Shown: positions 54,596-60,000 of the stretch, in pieces | How the letters are laid out: the number at the start of each line of letters is the position of its first letter | How positions within the stretch are numbered: position 1 is the first letter of the stretch | NCBI RefSeq assembly: GCF_963678635.1 | Contig: NC_087064.1 | Span: forward strand, 1,211,688 to 1,271,687 | Length of the DNA: 60,000 nt | Origin: Symsagittifera roscoffensis | Taxonomy: Eukaryota; Xenacoelomorpha; Acoela; Convolutidae | Direction: 5' to 3' | The notes under the pieces: model-generated | Seen by the model: the letters and a program-made list of their open reading frames with translations, nothing else | Told to the model about the DNA's origin: nothing | Databases searched by the model: none | Made by a program: the position numbers and the translations under genes

Positions 54596-56941
54596 TCATT
54601 TCGCACTCTTCGCCTTGGAGGTGCCGTACCCTGAGGTACTAGATACGGCAAACTGTTTTAACAGTTCTTCTTCATCATCGGAGCTAATCACGATCTCCTC
54701 CCAAGCCTTCAGCTGTTCATAGGATCGCATCCATTCCCTTTGCTCCTGCAACCTCTTTGCCTGGTTGGGTAGTGCCTTCACCCTAGATTCCCGGTTCAAA
54801 CAAAAGGAGTTGTGCAGGCTCAGGCTCACGTTCTTCGCCAAGTCCTCCTCTAGTATCGATTCCCTCGCTTTGGTATTGTCTCTAGACATTTTACCCACTC
54901 TTTTCCATCCTGTCGTGATCGCATTTCGATGGGTTAAGAGGGGTCTCTTGAAAGCTTCCGGCCCAATCTCGGCCTGGAACTGTCGATACTCCTTTTGATG
55001 CTTTCTCATGTGATCTTTCGTTGTCATGTATAACCAAGACGTCAGTGTCGCTCGAAACCATGGAAAGTACCTCAAGCGGCTCCATACGTGTCTGACTTCC
55101 ATTGGTATGGCGAATACTTTGCATGCAGTCTCAAACAACTCGAGTCTCCTGCTGTAGTCTATCGCATATATTGACTCAGCCGTTGGCGTCTTCGCTTCCC
55201 GATACTTCGTTATATTCTCTTCTATCCATCTCAGAGCCAGCATCGTACTCACTACTAAGAGCGTCACCTTCTGCCGGTGATTCGGTAATCCGATCGACCA
55301 AATTTCTTCCATATCCCACACCAGGCAGAGGTTCTTGTGATCTGGATACCACACCGTTTGTGCCAAACAGTTGCATGGGCATTCTCCATGGGTGATCTCA
55401 ATGCTTCTGAGGTTACGCTCCCCCGAGGCTTCCAACAGAGGCTCAAGCTCCATCATTTTCTCATGCATCGTGTAGTTCTCTCCCATGTTTGGAGCACCCC
55501 CCCACAGGTTTTCCGATCACGTTTTGTCTCTCGTGATCGCTTGTGTTCTCACTTTCCAATTTCAAAAGCTCTTCTCCCCAGATTTCACTCAAGTCATCTC
55601 TCAACTCTTTCGGTACTGTCCCTCTGATTTTCCTCAACAACTTGTGCGAGTGATGCGATACCCGAGCCAACCTCACGCACTTGGGCACTGAGAAGGCCTT
55701 GTCCACCAATTTTCTCTGGCTGGATGCTTCCACCATCGCCATGTGCAGTGGGTAGTGGCTTCCGCACAAATTGGCCATCATTGACCCTATCAGGGATTTT
55801 GCGTTCAATGGCAGGCCATGAGCTTCGCTCATGGGAAACCCCATTTCCGCCTCGAGACCAACCTTCCAGTTCCGGATATGTTTTTGAGTCACCTGCAACA
55901 CCCCAGGCCATGATTCCACGCTCAACGCCGTCACTAAATGGTGTTCAAACTCTAGCCTCTCCAGTGACTGCAGACTACACATTCTCGAGAAGAATCCGAG
56001 AGCTGTCGCTATGTTCACCGTAGTTCTCGCGTAACACTCCGCCACTATTTGTACTTCACTTTTCTCCCTTTCCGTGATGTCTTCAAACCAAGTAACCAGA
56101 TCTTCTTTTTGAAAGGACAGTATCCTGACACATGATCGTCCATCGCAGGTGTGCTCTCCACTCCCACACGTAGAATCCAGACAGCTACCCGGCTCCATCT
56201 TCTTTGCCGACTCGAGATTGTTCGTCTTTTCGCCTGACTCCTTCATCTGAGGTAAGATCAGTTTGTGCACCACACTCAATTTTGCCAAATCTTCATCTTC
56301 CGTTGGTGCTAACCTCACCCGCTCGGTGGTCTCCTCGATCAGACTCGCGTGGGGATGTGGGCACCAAGAGGGTCTTAGTAACTTCCATACCACTCCCAAG
56401 TTCGTGATCAACAAGCCATTGCCATCACCCATGTTCACTTCAACTCTCTTGTTCGAGCGCGGTATGCTCACCACCTCCGGTGTTTTCTCAAGAATCAGGC
56501 CCAGGCTCGGCCTCTCTTTCTCCACCGCGTCTATTTCCACTATTTTTTCTGTCCAAAACTTCAGCAGCTCCGCTACCTCGTGGTTCCTGTGAGCGCCTCC
56601 AGTTTCTGAGTCTAAGAAGGGGTTGTAGGCTATCCCCATCACTCCAGACACGTATTGGTATCCCCCTTCTCACTGAGTCTCGATTACTGCTCTGGCGAGG
56701 CCAGGTTACGGTGAACATCATGTTCTTCTTCGAACTTCTTATTGTAAAACCTCCGTACCTCGTCCAGCTTTCTGTGGTTCTCTAGGGATAGTCTGGAACC
56801 ATCTTCCTTCTCTATTCCAGTACTCTGATATACGTTTAATATGATCGTTGAGACTCTCTTTTCCACGGTTTTACTTCCGCTTGCTCTTTGATAGCACGCC
56901 AAGATGGTGCTATCAGACATCATTGACATTATCCATCTCAA
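54596..56941 (-). pseudogene. ORF2 of copy 2, longer form, interrupted
   Basis: Three frames together cover the protein. 56941-56684 starts near MSDSTILACYQRASGSKTVE and ends at TAA. 56651-55461 contains CGSGEHTCDGRSCV and the part shared with copy 1 from GVLQVTQKHI. 55486-54596 runs from MHEKMMELEPLLEAS to the SUMO-interaction-like end EEIVISSDDEEELLKQF. The change of frame at about 55497-55503 coincides with a run of seven C that is three C in copy 1. The region 55910-56930 has no counterpart in copy 1. Function unknown. Confidence 0.75.
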
Positions 56942-57392
56942 GAATTACCTTACCGACTCAAGAATTACCCAACTCAAGAATTCTCTAGAAATGTTCCCTT
57001 GCAAATACTTGCTGCAGGTGTCGATTATCGCGAGTTCAATCAAGATTTCCCTTTCTGTCTCTCGCTTGAGTATAGTTGGATTTTCAACTTTGTTTATCAA
57101 ACTTGATCTGAAAACAGAAACCATATTAAGACTTAATATGTCATGTTCCTAACCTAGAAACCCCCCTTTTACCAGTATGGTTAAAATCTTATCATTTTCA
57201 TTCCACTTAAAACAATTCAATTGGAATTTCCTTAAAAGCATGCAGATTCATTTTATGTTTTAGCACCGTTAATCCTTCTAAAATCAATTGTCATGCCAAT
57301 CGCGTCTTAAGATCCCTTTACCTGTGCCGCACCCCAGTACCTAACTCAAGACTCCTCCCTCACGCCCAACTCGAGACCCCCGTGTGCCCAAC

Positions 57393-60000
57393 TCAGGCGA
57401 TGCTCAAGTAGTATTTCTTGTGAAGATACACCATTATCTCAGTTTCCGCGAAGACTACGTGTAGGATAGCGTACAATTCCCTTGAGCTCAGTTTGCCCCT
57501 GTTTGGGTCATAGACCGGCATTGAGACCTCCGTTATTCCTCTTTCAATCATGAAGTCTCGTAGTCTTGTTATTGCCAACATCACGTGTTCGGGATCAATT
57601 GTGTTCCTGTCATTGACCCTCGTCACTAGGAAGCACAGATATTTGCCGGGGACTTGTGCTACTGATGGTGGAAGCGCTGCCATCCCTCCCAGTCCTGGTC
57701 TCTGTCTGAACAGAAACTCCACATTCTGGTACTCTCTTTTGAAGTCAGCTTCCAATCTTGATTTGAAACTCATGTCCGCCGTGACGCAGATCGCGCTAGT
57801 CCTGTTTGACAGGATGAAGTCGCTATCCGATATCATGATGTTTTCCGAGTACTCATTGGGTATTTCAAACTTCGTTTTGAAATTCCGACCTATGGTAGGC
57901 TCTGGCTCTTCTTCTTCCAGTTCCAATTCGCTTGTTTCTCTCACTTCCTTGAGCTTCTTTATCATCAAATTTTTGGTGTGGGTAAGTCCTACCCCCACTC
58001 CCCGGACAAAAATATTTATCGACGTCCCCGTCAATGTTGTCGGGTCTGAATTGTCCGGAGGAATGTCCAGTGGCCTGTCTGTTGCCGTCCATCCGAAAAG
58101 AGGGTCCTCTGTCTTCATATAATTTGCCGATGACACGTCGACTTGTTGAATGCTTTGTCCTTCGTGGCTCTCGTCTTTGACATCGCGCATCCACTCTAGT
58201 ATCCTCAAGTTCGTGTTCTCCCTCCTCTCTATCTAACTCTGTTCGAGATCCGTCTCCAATTCTGGTGTCGAGTAGTCTTCCTGCGGATAGTGTCCACCAT
58301 CGTTAATGACCTGCCATTCCTCTTCGGCTTCCAGTTCGCCTGCACTCAGTAGTTCCTCGCCCAATTTGTCTGGCTGTATCTTATCGATCAAGAAGTCATC
58401 CCCGTATCTGTTGTACCTCATGCTGGTCCGTTTACGATTGCCAGTCCTGGTCCCCGGTGGTATTGGTCGATCTGGCTCCATCCACTTCGGCACCTCATCT
58501 TGCTCCGGGTCGTTCCAGTCTTCTTCTACAAACGATCCTGCTTCAGACTCCATCTCTATCTTTTCATTGTCGTCCAAACTCAAGTTCTCATTACCATCAT
58601 TTTTCTCTCTGGTGCCTTTTTCATTCACTTCACACGCTGGCTCTACGACCAGGTACTCGAGACCCTCCATGTCCTTCGGTATGCACCAGTCCTCCGGGGA
58701 CGGAACGTGAGGCTTCAGATTTTCATAATGTGCTGCTCGCCCAGTACTCAAGCGGTAGAACCGTCCTTGTTGATGAACTTCCGTTATCATGAATGGTCCG
58801 CTCCCTTTCTTGAGTAGTTTCTTTGTTCCCTTGGGCGGTATGACATTTTGAAAGACCCACACGTATTGGCCCACCTCATATGGCTTTGCTTGTAATATTT
58901 TTTCGTCATATTTTCTGCGTTGCCTCATTTGCGCTTGCGCCGTGTTCTTCCTGCATAGCTCGTTTAGCTCCTGTTGTCTTTTGATCGCTTCTTTCACGTA
59001 TGCCTGAGGCGACGTCCTTTTCCCCTCGTATTCCGGGTAAAAGAATGTCAGAGGTATTGCTCTTTCCCTGCCCGTCAACATCATGAAGGGACTGATGCCC
59101 GTCGTTGAGTGCTGTGTACTGTTGTAGGCCCCTACTACCTGTGGCAGGTATTTATCCCAGTCCGTCATGTATCTTGAGCAGTACACCCTTAACATGTTGA
59201 CCAGTGTCCTGTTCTGTCTCTCTACCAACCCGTTGGTCTGTGGATGGTAGGTTGTCGAGTGTGCTTGAGCAATGTGCGATCTCCTCATCAATTCTTTTGT
59301 CAAGTCCCCCACAAAAGCTTTGCCGTTGTCCGACTGGAAAGTAATTGGACAACCATACCGCGATATCCAATGCGTTATCAGATGAACACATGTCTCCTCG
59401 GCCGAGGCTGTCTGGCACGGAACCGCTTCCGCCAACTTTGTGAAGTGATCTATTATAACCAGTATCTGGTTATATCCCGACTCCGTCATGCAGATTTTTT
59501 GATGGTCTATCTGCACCACTTCATTGAACTCTGAGCTCTCGACGGACTTGAGGGGAAACTTCATCTTCCTTGGGTCTTTTACCTGGAGGCATGCCAAGCA
59601 GGCATTCACCCATCTCTCGCAAGCTTTTCTCATTCCTGGCCAATCAAACCTGTGAAGTATCCTTTGTTGTACTTTATCTATCCCCTGGTGCCCCATCTGG
59701 TCAAGCGATCTGAAAAGCACCTCCGTTTGATACAATTGTGGCAGTATGATGAGGTTGTGTTTGTGTAATATCTTCTCCTCATCTTTCCTCTTGCATGCTA
59801 CCACCCCATCAGCTGTGTGGTAGAGTAAGTCTTTCTTCTCTTTGTAGAACTGGCTCAAGATCTTGTAGCTGTCTTCCTCGAGTTCCCCCTTCTCCTTGAC
59901 CCCCGACTGGATCCATTTGGAGAGGTTACTTGTCATTTTGTCATTCTTTTGGGCTCTTATTATGTCTGACAGCCTATATCTTGCCTTGACTTGCTCCTTT
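57393..60000 (-). pseudogene. Pol C-terminal part of copy 2 (integrase to macrodomain), with in-frame stop
   Basis: The frame enters from beyond the window and covers the integrase zinc-binding region, the catalytic D, D and E positions, the GPF-type module and the macrodomain-like end (57393 to about 57850). A TAG at 58235-58233 replaces a Glu codon of copy 1 in the acidic extension, separating the integrase from the macrodomain. Over the last 430 bases I count about 36 nucleotide but only about 8 amino-acid differences from copy 1. Confidence 0.88.

Larger units (their letters stand above)
53263..60000 (-). mobile_element. Copy 2: related LTR retrotransposon, degenerate, running off the window
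   Basis: The 3' LTR (53263-54167), ORF2 (broken) and the C-terminal half of pol follow in the same order and orientation as copy 1. The 5' LTR, leader and gag are outside. It is separated from copy 1 by 11 bp (TATCTCAACAT) that belong to the older LTR-X. It differs from copy 1 by many substitutions, so it is not a recent duplicate. Confidence 0.9.

Overview
The window is nuclear DNA of an invertebrate animal. Three host genes carry GT-AG introns with matching codon phases: the end of a Shaker-type voltage-gated potassium channel, a short-chain dehydrogenase/reductase and a large multi-pass membrane protein. Long AT-rich introns and spacers are packed with decayed repeats of types common in invertebrates (hAT-like MITEs, a CR1/Jockey-group LINE, a non-LTR element with an EGTTQGD reverse transcriptase, tRNA-like sequences, satellites). 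I cannot name the phylum from the sequence alone.

Layout. Positions 1-5426 are intron of the potassium channel, with a ~0.53-kb tandem repeat. The last two channel exons (+) lie at 5427-5552 and 5880-5992. A 1.5-kb fold-back element fills 6110-7605. The dehydrogenase (-) has exons 12915-12708 and 9328-8742. The membrane-protein gene (-) runs from 34860 to 15117 in seven phase-consistent exons (1128 codons before the stop). Its introns hold a decayed, partly duplicated non-LTR element (17.3-21.8 kb, +), satellites, a LINE (26.07-28.57 kb, -) and two hAT-like MITEs with target duplications. The stretch 34.9-37.3 kb is gene-free.

From 37.3 kb to the end the window is a nest of related giant Ty3/Gypsy-type LTR retrotransposons, all in minus orientation. 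Copy 1 (37672-53251, 15.6 kb) has two 917-bp LTRs that differ at only two positions by eye and one uninterrupted 2935-codon gag-pol frame, so it is young. Copy 2 (53263 to beyond the window) is older and broken (in-frame TAG, poly-C frameshift). A third LTR fragment (37325-37671) appears to be the target into which both were inserted.

The most interesting point is the end of the copy-1 polyprotein: after Gag, two zinc knuckles, protease, RT, RNase H and integrase, it continues for several hundred residues and finishes in a ~150-residue segment resembling a macrodomain (ADP-ribose-binding fold, TARG1/OARD1-like). The same domain is kept in copy 2 with mostly silent differences. The elements also carry a second ORF of unknown function ending in a SUMO-interaction-like motif, a CCCAAGAC minisatellite leader, and a marked excess of the hexamer CTCAAG/CTTGAG.
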